From positions 124,001 through 188,000 of the forward strand of contig JAFRQX010000046.1 of the NCBI GenBank assembly GCA_017428385.1: a DNA stretch of 64,000 bases, written 5' to 3'. Both the position numbers and the translations under genes were made by a program. The notes under the pieces were generated by a model. The model did not search any database. It was not told the DNA's origin and was given only the letters and a program-made list of their open reading frames with translations. Within the stretch, counting starts at the first letter, position 1. Each line of letters begins with the position of its first letter. Shown here piece by piece: positions 32,385 to 41,063 of this stretch. The stretch is from Clostridia bacterium. Lineage in GTDB: Bacteria; Bacillota; Clostridia; Christensenellales; Aristaeellaceae.

Positions 32385-33380
32385 TTGAAGAGCATTGAAG
32401 AACAAGCGGTCATTTTATACGCACTGGAGAACTGTGAAATCAAACCATTCCCCGGACATCCGGGCGGACGGAACCGTATCCTGATCTGCTGCCGGAACGG
32501 GGAAAAGAAATATATACTCCGCATATCGGAACTGGGCGACCGGACCGGAGAGGATTACCTGGCAGAAACGGAATTCGTCCACTACCTGGCCCGGAACGGG
32601 GCACCGGTGGCGGATGTGATACCATCTGTTCACGGCAGGATGGTTGAATGCGTTGAGAAGGATGGACAGAAGATCTATCTCAGCCTGTTTGCCTACGCAA
32701 AAGGAATGCTGCTGTGTGACAATGGCTACCGTTACCGGGAGGGAGCACCTCTTGAAGAATACTTCTATAACACCGGCAAGGCGCTCGGTGTGATCCACAG
32801 GTTGTCCAGGGAGTTCAAACCGGTGCACCGGCGCCCGGAATTCTTTGATAAATACAACCGGGATTATATTGAACGCCTGATTCCGGATTCCTATGCAGAA
32901 CTGAAGGATGCCATTAACAGACGGCTGGATGAATACGGGAAACTGCCCATGGACGCGGGAAACTACGGGCTGATTCATTTCGATTTCTGCGACGGGAATT
33001 ACCATGTGGACATGAATACCGGCGATATTACTGTGTTCGATTTTGACAACTGTATTTACTGCTGGTATATGTTCGACCTGGCCCACGTCTGGACTCACGG
33101 CATTGGCTGGTTCCGGCATGAGCCGGATCCGAAAAAACGCATGGCATATATGAAATGGTACTTTGATACAGTGCTTGAGGGATACAGAAGCGAAACGGAC
33201 GTATCCGAGGAGATGCTGGAGAAGCTCCCCCTGTTCATTGACATGACGCTGATCGAATCCATCGTTGACGAGTTTGAATGCTGTGCGCGGGAAGAGGAAG
33301 AACCGGAGGAAGAAGACATCGGGGAGACAGCGGAATGCCTGATCCATGATATTCCCTATGCCGGTTTTGGGGCGGAATAA
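32385..33380 (+). CDS. APH-fold phosphotransferase
   Basis: A 331-residue kinase-like protein of the aminoglycoside/choline phosphotransferase superfamily. The catalytic loop is 'HFDFCDGNYHVD' (HxDxxxxN type) and the magnesium motif 'VFDFDNC'. The N-lobe lysine is probably in 'KKYILRIS'. The C-terminus is very acidic ('REEEEPEEEDIGE'). Starts at TTG, four bases after the rsgA stop, with AAGGAGAG upstream. Substrate unknown: homoserine, a sugar, choline or a drug are all possible; it is not the closest to true drug kinases. Confidence 0.8.
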   Translation: MKSIEEQAVILYALENCEIKPFPGHPGGRNRILICCRNGEKKYILRISELGDRTGEDYLAETEFVHYLARNGAPVADVIPSVHGRMVECVEKDGQKIYLSLFAYAKGMLLCDNGYRYREGAPLEEYFYNTGKALGVIHRLSREFKPVHRRPEFFDKYNRDYIERLIPDSYAELKDAINRRLDEYGKLPMDAGNYGLIHFDFCDGNYHVDMNTGDITVFDFDNCIYCWYMFDLAHVWTHGIGWFRHEPDPKKRMAYMKWYFDTVLEGYRSETDVSEEMLEKLPLFIDMTLIESIVDEFECCAREEEEPEEEDIGETAECLIHDIPYAGFGAE

Positions 33381-33403
33381 CGTACGAAAGTGGAAGCAAA
33401 GCA

Positions 33404-33430
33404 AATGAGCACCGCATTGCGGTGCTCATT
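33404..33430. terminator. Bidirectional terminator
   Basis: Perfect 12-base stem AATGAGCACCGC with an ATT loop, between convergent genes. Confidence 0.7.
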
Positions 33431-33445
33431 GACATCCTGTTGCGA

Positions 33446-34138
33446 TTAATCCTGCAGGGCGAGCTCGGCTGCCCTGACCGCATGGATTTCAGTTGTGTCA
33501 AAAATCCTGAGCGCGGAGGATTCCTGCTGAACCAGCAGGCCGATTTCCGTACATCCGAGAATGACGGCTTCCGCTCCTTTCTCCTTCAGGGCGGCAATGA
33601 TACGACTGAATTCGGCCCGGGATTCCTCCCTGATATTGCCCAGGCGCAGTTCTTTATAGATTACGTTGTTGACGATTTCCACGTCTTTTTCGTCCGGAAT
33701 CAGTACGTCAAAGCTCCGGGCAATCAGCCTGGACTTATAGAAGTCCTGGGTCATCGTATACTTTGTTCCGAGCAGGGCAACCCTGCGGATGTTTGCTGCC
33801 TCCAGCTTATCGGCTGTCGCGTCCGCAATATGGATAACGGGAACGGAAATCCCGGCCTGAATCTGATCAGCTACCTTGTGCATGGTATTGGTGCAGATGA
33901 CGATAAAGTCCGCTCCGGCGGCTTCCAGCTTTTTCGCCGCATCTCCCAGAATGTCCGCGCTTTTGTCCCATTGACCAGTGGCCTGGCATTCCTCAATCTC
34001 AGCGAATTCAACGCTGTAAAGAATGATCCTGGCAGAGTGCAGACCACCGAGCATTTCCTTAACCTTTTCGTTGATGATCCTGTAGTAGGGAATGGTGCTT
34101 TCCCAGCTCATTCCGCCGATTAATCCGATTGTTTTCAT
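33446..34138 (-). CDS. Aspartate/glutamate racemase family protein
   Basis: A 230-residue cofactor-independent racemase. Both catalytic cysteines are present, in 'ICTNTMHKV' and 'ILGCTEIGLLV', with the N-terminal 'IGLIGGMSWEST' of the aspartate racemase branch. It would supply D-aspartate or handle a related amino acid. The start follows AGAGGAAAAG. Last gene of a seven-gene minus-strand operon (38398 to 33446). Confidence 0.9.
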   Translation of the reverse strand: MKTIGLIGGMSWESTIPYYRIINEKVKEMLGGLHSARIILYSVEFAEIEECQATGQWDKSADILGDAAKKLEAAGADFIVICTNTMHKVADQIQAGISVPVIHIADATADKLEAANIRRVALLGTKYTMTQDFYKSRLIARSFDVLIPDEKDVEIVNNVIYKELRLGNIREESRAEFSRIIAALKEKGAEAVILGCTEIGLLVQQESSALRIFDTTEIHAVRAAELALQD

Positions 34139-34597
34139 TTACTTTTCCTCTTGTCTGTTTGTCAGGGCGAACTCGATTTCATCGAGTCCCTCTGTGATAT
34201 TGTTTCTGTTTCCTGTTTCCCTGAAACCCATCCGGCAGTACAACCTTTTCGCATTCACATTGTTTTCAAGGATCCATAGCGTGGGCGTATCCGGACAGAG
34301 ACTGACGGCATATTTCAGGAGAATGGTTCCATAGCCTTTGTTCTGCCGGCCCGGAAGAATATACAGGTCCTCAATCAGACTGCCGGTCAGGCTGACAATT
34401 CCGACAGGCTCATCTTCCAGCAGCATGTATATTTTGCTTCCCTGCCTGATTTTTTCTGACAGGTACTCCAGCTGATGTTCCAGAGTATGCAGGGCAATAA
34501 AGTCCGCAGAACAGAAGGAGCGGTGTGAATCCTGCCAGGAGACAGAATGAATTTCAGCAGCCTGATAAAGGTTTGACTGATCTACAGGAACAATCAT
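34139..34597 (-). CDS. GNAT family N-acetyltransferase
   Basis: A 152-residue acetyltransferase; the acetyl-CoA loop is 'GRQNKGYGTILLKYAV' and the later 'NNVNAKRLYCRMGF' is the usual beta5-alpha4 region. 'SWQDSHRSF' near the N-terminus resembles YdfB/YobR-type small-molecule GNATs. Its stop directly abuts the racemase start, and its start overlaps the phosphoesterase stop by ATGA. Substrate not predictable. Confidence 0.85.
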   Translation of the reverse strand: MIVPVDQSNLYQAAEIHSVSWQDSHRSFCSADFIALHTLEHQLEYLSEKIRQGSKIYMLLEDEPVGIVSLTGSLIEDLYILPGRQNKGYGTILLKYAVSLCPDTPTLWILENNVNAKRLYCRMGFRETGNRNNITEGLDEIEFALTNRQEEK

Positions 34598-35556
34598 ACG
34601 ACATCCTCCCCGGAAACGGTTTTTGCTGTCCAGTCCTCATAGGCTTTTTCCCAGGTGCCCATGGTGTACGGCCTGCGGGAATCACCGATTTTCCGGGCAT
34701 ACTGTTCCGCATGCTGCAGGAAGAAGGCCATGTGTTCCCGGGCGGTGAGAAGCTCCCTGAGGATCACACGGCTCCAGATATTTGCCTCAGTGAACTGGGC
34801 GGTGGTTCTCAGCAGTTCCGCATACTGCTGCTTGTCAAAGGGAACCCTGATCTCTTCAACTTTCACGGTTCCGTTTTCTGCAATGTCTATCATGGTGTAA
34901 GGAACTGTGTCCCTGATTCCGTCCAGGGGCAGACCGCAGGATCCGGGGTTGACAAGCCAGGTGTTCCGGCCATGGGCTTTGTAACTCCACTGCACATGGG
35001 TGTGACCGAAAAGATAAATACCTTCTTCCAGTCCGGACAGGCGGTTCTGAAAGTCTGTATCCTGATCCAAGAGACTACAGATATCGTGTGAAAGCAATTC
35101 CGGTGTGATTTGAGTCTGCGCGTATTTTCTCGCGAGAACGGCAGATCCGCACTGTTCCATTTCACAGTCTCCGATCCAGCCGGCGGAAGCGTGCGCAACA
35201 TGGATGTGCACACCGCTGCGGGTGAAATCCAGGGTATGCGGCAGCTCCATCAGATACCGGAGATTATCAGGACTGATGTTCCTGAAACACCAGTAGGAGA
35301 TTTGCATCTGGCCGTCTGTCCAGCCGCTCTGGTCTTTGCCGATGAGATTCTCCAGATAGCGTTCTTCATTCCCTCGAATGATGTGTTTGTTTTCAATCCG
35401 CCGGATCACAGAGATACACTTATCAGGCCAGGGACCGCTCAGGCAGTAGTCTCCGGCAAAAATGTACTCCGAGGCCCCCTGCTTTTCCGCGTCTGCAAGC
35501 ACTGCGTTAAGGGCGGGCAGATTGCCGTGGATATCCGAAATGACAGCGATCTTCAT
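34594..35556 (-). CDS. Metallophosphoesterase
   Basis: A 320-residue calcineurin-like phosphoesterase of the YfcE/MJ0936 sort with an extra C-terminal helical part. Metal motifs are in order: 'ISDIHGN', 'AGDYCLSG', 'RGNEERYL', 'VAHAS' and 'FGHTHVQW'. The family hydrolyses phosphodiesters or phosphoproteins. The C-terminal region of about 90 residues ('EHMAFFLQHAEQYARKIG') is not typical of short YfcE proteins. Overlaps both neighbours by four bases (ATGA). Confidence 0.88.
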   Translation of the reverse strand: MKIAVISDIHGNLPALNAVLADAEKQGASEYIFAGDYCLSGPWPDKCISVIRRIENKHIIRGNEERYLENLIGKDQSGWTDGQMQISYWCFRNISPDNLRYLMELPHTLDFTRSGVHIHVAHASAGWIGDCEMEQCGSAVLARKYAQTQITPELLSHDICSLLDQDTDFQNRLSGLEEGIYLFGHTHVQWSYKAHGRNTWLVNPGSCGLPLDGIRDTVPYTMIDIAENGTVKVEEIRVPFDKQQYAELLRTTAQFTEANIWSRVILRELLTAREHMAFFLQHAEQYARKIGDSRRPYTMGTWEKAYEDWTAKTVSGEDVV

Positions 35557-35948
35557 GTTTCCTGTTTTCCCGGGGCGGCCTGACGGATCGGCTTTCCGAT
35601 TTTCATTTCCCGGCGCCAGTCAGGCGCTTCACCATCATCGGCCCAGTATTCGTCCATTTCCGTGATTTTTTCATTTTCAATCCGGAGGAAGCTGACAACA
35701 TGAAAGGACATACTCCTGTCAACCGGATAAACCCGGCCGGCCAGGATGACGGTGCTTCCGGCTTCTTCAACGCGTTCAATCTCTCCGCTCCAGTCATTGG
35801 GATAATCACAGTTGACCCGGACGTATTCTTCTACTGTAAACTGCTCGTTGGAACAATGCCAGCGAATGACAGCATCATCCCGAAACCAGGAAGACAAGTG
35901 CTCCCTGTTCTGGGACAGGACGTCCTGCCAGAATGCTTTGTAATCCAT
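35553..35948 (-). CDS. SnoaL/NTF2-like protein
   Basis: A 131-residue single-domain protein of the NTF2 fold: 'FWQDVLSQNREHLSSWFRDDAVIRWH' at the start, 'FTVEEYVRVNCDYPNDW', and 'FLRIENEKITEMDEYWADDG' near the end, the last being the typical signature of nuclear transport factor 2-like proteins. Members bind small hydrophobic ligands or act as isomerases. In this operon it may protect against or process a small molecule. Ribosome binding site AGGGAG. Confidence 0.75.
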   Translation of the reverse strand: MDYKAFWQDVLSQNREHLSSWFRDDAVIRWHCSNEQFTVEEYVRVNCDYPNDWSGEIERVEEAGSTVILAGRVYPVDRSMSFHVVSFLRIENEKITEMDEYWADDGEAPDWRREMKIGKPIRQAAPGKQET

Positions 35949-35962
35949 ACTTTTCTCCCTGC

Positions 35963-36472
35963 TTATGCCTGTTTTGTATCGATCCAGACCAGCACACGCT
36001 CATCTGTCCGCTCTGTGATGACGCCGCCGTTGGCCAGCGCAACAGCCTGGGATGCCTTGTTGTCCAGGTGAATGGTAACCAGCACTTTGTCGATTCCCCG
36101 GTGATACGCTTCGCCGATGAGCAGCCGCAGAAGCTCTTTTCCGTAGCCTTTGCCGCGGTATTGCGGGGCAATGCCGTAGCCGATATGACCGCCGGCTTTC
36201 CGCAGGGCATCGGTCAGGCAATGCCTCAGCTTGCCAAAGCCGACCGGTACTCCGTCCGCGTACAGCCAGTAGGTTGTGGAGGGAACCTTCCAGCCGTCGA
36301 CGATGCCGTCCATTTCAGACTCCTGCTGTTTTTTGATCAGCCAGTCTTTATATTCCTCAAAGGTCATACCGTTGACTTTGTTCTGCAGCCCGTTCTCATC
36401 CAGGGGAATATCCTGCAGCATCTGGTATACATCCATTCCGTCATTGACGGACAGTTTCCTGAGTTCCGGCAT
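35963..36472 (-). CDS. GNAT family N-acetyltransferase
   Basis: A 169-residue acetyltransferase with 'YRGKGYGKELLRLL' as acetyl-CoA loop and 'HLDNKASQAVALANGGVI' after it. The N-terminal 'QDIPLDENGLQNKVNGM' is strikingly like the N-terminus of the next upstream protein ('KDMPEDENGLTNAWYNV'), so the two arose by duplication. Start follows AAAGGAG. Substrate unknown. Confidence 0.87.
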   Translation of the reverse strand: MPELRKLSVNDGMDVYQMLQDIPLDENGLQNKVNGMTFEEYKDWLIKKQQESEMDGIVDGWKVPSTTYWLYADGVPVGFGKLRHCLTDALRKAGGHIGYGIAPQYRGKGYGKELLRLLIGEAYHRGIDKVLVTIHLDNKASQAVALANGGVITERTDERVLVWIDTKQA

Positions 36473-36490
36473 AATCGCTACGCTCCTTTT

Positions 36491-37591
36491 TCACACCGGC
36501 CGGTAGCTGTCCTTCTCCACGGCATCGTACAGGTCACGCTGCATTCTGCCTTCGAAGTAAGCTTTCAGCTCAAGGTTCCGGTCCCATTTTCCCTGATTAT
36601 ATATTCCGTAACGCCGTTTGACATCAGACATCCGATCCACAATATCCATGACGCCTTCCGCTCCGGAAATGGCATCGCACAGCTGGATCAGGCGGTCATA
36701 ATCATCTGGGATGATTTCTGCAAGCTTTGAGCGGATCAGGGTAGTTTCTTCCTCCGAGGTGTCTATTTTTCCAATGTAGCCTTCAAATTTCATTTCATTG
36801 AAGGAGTGGGTCAGGCAAATCCTGGCGGCGTCCGGGTAATCCAGGCTCATCATATAGGTGTAACCGTCAGAAACATGGCCCAGGTGCCGGACACCGAACC
36901 TCCGGCCGATATCGTGAAGCAGCCCCAGTATGTACGCTTTTTCCGGACAAAGGCCGGCGTAAAGGGCAATCTTTTCCGCACAGTGGGCCGCAGTGCGGCT
37001 GTGATTGCCCCAGGGGCCGGGGTTGCACTGTTCTGCTTCCGCCAGGAGCTTTTCCGCTTCCGCACGATCAGGATACCTGCCCTTGCCGGGATTAGCGATC
37101 CGGACATAATAGTGTTCTTCGTCTTCAGCCACAACGCGTCCGCCGTTTTTAAGCATAATCCGCAGGGAAGCGGGATTATTCCGGAGGACCCGTAGGTAAA
37201 TTTCCTCTTCCGGAACAATACTGCGCGCTTCCTCCAGCGTCAGGCGAAGGCCTTCCGTACCGTATCCTTTTCCACGGAAAGGCTTCGCAATGAACTGACC
37301 GATATGACCGGCGCCGGTCCGCAGGGATTCGCACAGGTAATGGCGGATTCGGAACTGGCCGATGATAGTATCGTCATCCCAGAGAAAGAAGAAGGTTTCC
37401 GGCACATAGCCTTCGGGCAGGCCTTTGCCTTCGGAAAAGGCGATCATCTCCGGCAGAGCCTTTTCTTCAAAATCCTGCCGGGATACGTTGTACCAGGCGT
37501 TAGTCAGTCCGTTCTCATCCTCGGGCATATCCTTCACGAACAGCCATTCCTTTTCAAGATCTTCCGTGCAGGCTTTTTTCAGGTGAATCAT
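36491..37591 (-). CDS. GNAT acetyltransferase fused to an HD-domain hydrolase
   Basis: A 366-residue two-domain protein. Residues 1-165 are a GNAT domain ('FRGKGYGTEGLRLTLEEA', 'NPASLRIMLKNGG'), related to the neighbouring acetyltransferase. Residues 178-300 are an HD metal-dependent phosphohydrolase-like domain ('NHSRTAAHCAEKIA', 'LLHDIGRRFG', 'LIQLCDAIS'). An HD domain of this type often acts on nucleotides or phosphate esters. The combination suggests an acetylated and phosphorylated substrate or a regulatory link. Starts after AAAGGAG. Confidence 0.82.
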   Translation of the reverse strand: MIHLKKACTEDLEKEWLFVKDMPEDENGLTNAWYNVSRQDFEEKALPEMIAFSEGKGLPEGYVPETFFFLWDDDTIIGQFRIRHYLCESLRTGAGHIGQFIAKPFRGKGYGTEGLRLTLEEARSIVPEEEIYLRVLRNNPASLRIMLKNGGRVVAEDEEHYYVRIANPGKGRYPDRAEAEKLLAEAEQCNPGPWGNHSRTAAHCAEKIALYAGLCPEKAYILGLLHDIGRRFGVRHLGHVSDGYTYMMSLDYPDAARICLTHSFNEMKFEGYIGKIDTSEEETTLIRSKLAEIIPDDYDRLIQLCDAISGAEGVMDIVDRMSDVKRRYGIYNQGKWDRNLELKAYFEGRMQRDLYDAVEKDSYRPV

Positions 37592-37606
37592 ACGCTGCTC
37601 CTTTAT

Positions 37607-38398
37607 TCATTCTATGGGAGAACGGGCAATGAACATGCCGTATTCCTTTGGGATCCTGAGGACACCTTCTGTCATATGCGCCGCCAGGACGGAACGAACC
37701 GTCTCCCGCGGGAGGCTTCGCAGGTCTGACATGCCGGAGAGGGAATAGATGTAGTCTACCATATCCTCCACATTGGTGACGGCGAGGGAGTCTTCGTATA
37801 AATCCTGCCGGACGTCTGCGAAAAAGGAGCTCAGTTTTTCCGCTCCGTTCTGCAGGGTGAAAGCGGCATTGATGCCGGTTTCAACAGGCCGATCACTGAA
37901 GAGGCTGCCGATATATTCCATCATCCCGTGTTCGCCGAAAGTGGCACAGAAGAAAGTGCCGTCTTTCTTCAGCACCCGGCTGACTTCCCGCAGCCCCCTG
38001 GCGAGATCCGGCACATGATAAAGCATCATGTTGGCGATAACCGCATCGAAAGAGTGATCCGGATACGGAATATCCTGGATATCGATGACACGGTATTCAA
38101 TTCCGGCTTCATCCTGCAGGGTTTCCTTTGCCTGCCCCAGCATACCTTCCGAAAAGTCCGAAAGGATCAGCCGGGAACAGCGGCTGATCAGTTTTCCCTG
38201 ACCTTTCCACATATCGCCTGTTCCGCAGCCAAGCTCCAGCACGGAAGCGTTTGCCGGAAACTGATAGTGGGAAGAAATCCAGCAGCCGAACCCCTGCTTG
38301 TTGGTGGAATACTTAGTGTGTATCGAAATCCTGGTGTTCAGCTTTTCCGAGGTGCCGTACTGTTTGGCCAGGACACTTGAATTAACGAGCTGATTCAA
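37607..38398 (-). CDS. SAM-dependent class I methyltransferase
   Basis: A 263-residue methyltransferase. SAM motif I is 'VLELGCGTGDMW', motif II region 'SFDAVIANMMLYHV' and post-motif 'LREVSRVLKKDGTFFCATFG'. The arrangement matches the Methyltransf_11/UbiE-like group that methylates small molecules. First gene of the minus-strand operon. It starts at TTG, placed by GGAGGA 8 bases upstream. Substrate unknown. Confidence 0.85.
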   Translation of the reverse strand: MNQLVNSSVLAKQYGTSEKLNTRISIHTKYSTNKQGFGCWISSHYQFPANASVLELGCGTGDMWKGQGKLISRCSRLILSDFSEGMLGQAKETLQDEAGIEYRVIDIQDIPYPDHSFDAVIANMMLYHVPDLARGLREVSRVLKKDGTFFCATFGEHGMMEYIGSLFSDRPVETGINAAFTLQNGAEKLSSFFADVRQDLYEDSLAVTNVEDMVDYIYSLSGMSDLRSLPRETVRSVLAAHMTEGVLRIPKEYGMFIARSPIE

Positions 38399-38508
38399 TG
38401 TGTTGTTCCTCCGTGAAGTGATGGCGCCGTCAGGACAACGGTGCTATTACCGGAGAGTATACCATTAATCCGCCTGAAGGGACAGTAAAGAATTTGCAAA
38501 CAGGTTCC

Positions 38509-38537
38509 TTTTCAAGGCGGAATTTCACCGGTATAAT
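38509..38537 (+). promoter_or_regulatory. Promoter of the AlkD/aminoglycoside-modification operon
   Basis: TTTTCA (38509-38514), 17-base spacer, TATAAT (38532-38537). The leader to 38661 includes a loose hairpin (about 38572-38608). Confidence 0.6.
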
Positions 38538-38661
38538 GAGGATGCTCCTAAAGAACGGGGCGGTTCATACAGGCGTGAAGAAATATGATTTCTTTCCGTT
38601 TGCCTGCGGATATATGAAGATTACCCTGTAAACAAGGATAAAAGAGCAGAAAGGCAACCAG

Positions 38662-39354
38662 ATGATCATTCAGGAAATCAGGGAAAAGCTGAGCAGCCTG
38701 CAGGATTTGAAATACCGGGATATGCAGGTTCGGATTATCCCGTCAGTGAAACCGGAAAGCATTATCGGTGTACGGACACCGGAACTGCGGAAGATGGCAA
38801 AAGAGCTGGCACAGTCCCGGGAGATCGGCGTTTTCCTGGAGAATCTGCCGCATAAGTTTTTTGAGGAAAACCAGCTGCACGCATTCATTGTTTCCGGAAT
38901 GAAAGATTATAGGGAATGCCTTGGCGCGCTGAACCGGTTCCTGCCCTATGTGGACAACTGGGCAACCTGTGACCAGATGTCGCCCCGCGTGTTCAAAAAG
39001 CACCGGCCGGAGTTGATGGAAAGCATCCGGGAATGGATCGGTTCGGCGGAAACATACACGATCCGGTTCGGAATCGGAATGCTGATGGAACACTACCTGG
39101 ACGAGGATTATGATCCGGCCTGTCCGGAGATGGTGGCTGCCGTCAGGTCGGAGGAATACTATGTCAACATGATGATTGCCTGGTATTTCGCCACTGCGCT
39201 GGCCAAGCAGTATGAGGCAGTGCTTCCTTTTATCACGGAGCACCGGCTGGATACCTGGACGCATAACAAGGCAATCCAGAAAGCTATTGAAAGTTTCCGG
39301 ATTACACCGGAACAGAAAGAATACCTGAAATCTCTGAAAAACAGGAGTAGGTAA
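38662..39354 (+). CDS. DNA alkylation repair protein (AlkD/AlkC-like HEAT repeat)
   Basis: A 230-residue all-helical protein of the DNA alkylation repair family, glycosylases that excise 3-methyl- and 7-methylpurines without base flipping. 'IIGVRTPELRKMAKEL', 'FIVSGMKDYRECL', 'VDNWATCDQMSP' and 'IRFGIGMLMEHYL' are characteristic; the WxTCD and RxxGxxxL patterns fit the family. First gene of a four-gene plus-strand operon, two bases before the triple-domain protein. Confidence 0.88.
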   Translation: MIIQEIREKLSSLQDLKYRDMQVRIIPSVKPESIIGVRTPELRKMAKELAQSREIGVFLENLPHKFFEENQLHAFIVSGMKDYRECLGALNRFLPYVDNWATCDQMSPRVFKKHRPELMESIREWIGSAETYTIRFGIGMLMEHYLDEDYDPACPEMVAAVRSEEYYVNMMIAWYFATALAKQYEAVLPFITEHRLDTWTHNKAIQKAIESFRITPEQKEYLKSLKNRSR

Positions 39355-39356
39355 AA

Positions 39357-41063
39357 ATGATCAGACTGGAAGAAATCAATGGAAAGAATGTCTGGGACAT
39401 TCTGAAACTGAAAGTCGGCGAAAGCCAGAAGGAATTTGTAGCATCGAATGACGTCAGCATTATTGAAGCCTATATCGCGGTGACCCATCACGGGAAAGCC
39501 TTTCCCTTCGGGATCTATGACGGGGATACTCCTGTGGGCTTCTGTATGATTGGCTTCGGCGCGGATGACGACTGGGAGGACGCACCGGCTGTGGCTAAAG
39601 ACAATTACAATCTCTGGCGGTTCATGATTGATGAACGGTATCAGGGGAAGGGCTACGGCAGGGCGGCTATGGAACTGATTCTGGACTATATCGGCAGTGA
39701 ACCCTGCGGCCCGGCAGAATGCTGCTGGCTGTCCTATGAACCGGAAAATGAAAGGGCCAAAGCCCTGTACGCTTCCTTCGGCTTCCGGGAAACGGGAGAG
39801 TTTGACGGCGAGGAAGCCATTGCGGTGCTGAAACTGCAGCCCGGCGACGTCAAGGATGAGATCATTGAGAAGTATGTAAACCGCTCCGCGGAAATCCTGA
39901 AGGAAAAGCTGACGGGTATATACCTGCACGGCTCTGCGGCCATGGGCTGCTATCAGCCGAAGAAGAGCGACCTGGATTTTATGGTGGTGGTCAATAAGAC
40001 GCTGACAGACGCCGAGAAACGTGAATACATGGACATGGTGCTTGAGCTGGACGCGGAAGGCCCGGCCAAGGGAATTGAAATGAGCATCGTTACAAAAGAC
40101 GTCTGTGATCCCTTCGTTTACCCGACGCCATTCATCCTGCATTATTCCAGGAGACATACGGAATGGTACCGGACAAATCCGGACGATTATATCCGGAAGA
40201 TGAACGGCACCGACAAAGACCTGGCTGCGCACTTTACCGTGATCCGGGGCAGGGGAATCTGCCTGTACGGCCAGCCGGTGGAGGAGGTTTTCGGCGAGGT
40301 GCCGGAAAAGGACTATCTGGATTCCATCTGGGATGACGTGTCCGGAGCCGGGGAGGAAATCGCTGATAATCCCATGTACCTGATCCTGAACCTGACGAGG
40401 GTCCTGGGGTACCTGAAGGAAAAAGAAGTCCTGTCCAAGCAGGAAGGCGGAACCTGGGGACTGAAGAACCTACCGGGGAAATACCATCCGCTAATCCTGA
40501 CTGCCCTGGACGAATATGAGAACGGGGCGGAGGTCCGGTATGATCCGGGACTTGCACGGGACTACGCAGCCTATATGCTGAGACAGATTACACGCGGACA
40601 GATGAAAGGGATACGGGAAACACCGAAAGAAGTGGAACGCGCTGTGGCCGGAGATGAAGAAACTGTCGCGTTACTGGCCTGTGAACTGTGGCCGCACCAT
40701 ACCCTGGAGGAAATGAAAGAGGAGTTTAAGACCCATATTGCAGATGAAGAGGCGGCGGTTTTCCTGTGCCGTAAGAAGGACGGTGCTGTCGGGTTTGCCC
40801 ATTGCCAGCTGCGGCATGATTATGTGGAGGGAACAGAGAGCAGCCCCGTCGGCTACCTGGAAGGAATATATGTAAAAGAGACCGACCGGGGAGAAGGAAT
40901 TGCCCGAAAACTGCTGACAGCCTGCGAGGACTGGGCAGGAGAAAAGGGCTGCGCGGAGTTTGCCAGCGACTGTGAAGTGACGAACACAGTAAGCCAGCAT
41001 TTTCATGAGGCAGTGGGTTTTGAGGAGGCGAACAGACTTGTTGCATATGTCCGAAAAATCTGA
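39357..41063 (+). CDS. Triple-domain GNAT / ANT-AadA-like / AAC(6')-like protein
   Basis: A 568-residue fusion. Residues 1-165: a GNAT domain of the diamine/polyamine type ('ERYQGKGYGRAAMELIL'). Residues 166-420: a nucleotidyltransferase with 'LHGSAAMGCYQPKKSDLDF', the active-site pattern of AadA/ANT(9)-type aminoglycoside adenylyltransferases, and an AadA-like helical C-terminal part. Residues about 440-568: an AAC(6')-type acetyltransferase ('LWPHHTLEEM', 'LRHDYVEGTESSPVGYLEG', 'DRGEGIARKLL', 'HFHEAVGFEEANRLV'). Domain calls are from recalled family motifs. All three active sites look intact. GGAGTAGG precedes the ATG. Predicted to modify aminoglycosides or related compounds; whether it gives resistance is unknown. 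Confidence 0.82.
   Translation: MIRLEEINGKNVWDILKLKVGESQKEFVASNDVSIIEAYIAVTHHGKAFPFGIYDGDTPVGFCMIGFGADDDWEDAPAVAKDNYNLWRFMIDERYQGKGYGRAAMELILDYIGSEPCGPAECCWLSYEPENERAKALYASFGFRETGEFDGEEAIAVLKLQPGDVKDEIIEKYVNRSAEILKEKLTGIYLHGSAAMGCYQPKKSDLDFMVVVNKTLTDAEKREYMDMVLELDAEGPAKGIEMSIVTKDVCDPFVYPTPFILHYSRRHTEWYRTNPDDYIRKMNGTDKDLAAHFTVIRGRGICLYGQPVEEVFGEVPEKDYLDSIWDDVSGAGEEIADNPMYLILNLTRVLGYLKEKEVLSKQEGGTWGLKNLPGKYHPLILTALDEYENGAEVRYDPGLARDYAAYMLRQITRGQMKGIRETPKEVERAVAGDEETVALLACELWPHHTLEEMKEEFKTHIADEEAAVFLCRKKDGAVGFAHCQLRHDYVEGTESSPVGYLEGIYVKETDRGEGIARKLLTACEDWAGEKGCAEFASDCEVTNTVSQHFHEAVGFEEANRLVAYVRKI

Noticed and set aside
41047..41063. Frameshift joining the triple-domain protein and the APH(3')-like protein into one polypeptide
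   Set aside because: Both have intact ends and the overlap is a normal coupling arrangement; no slippery sequence is visible.
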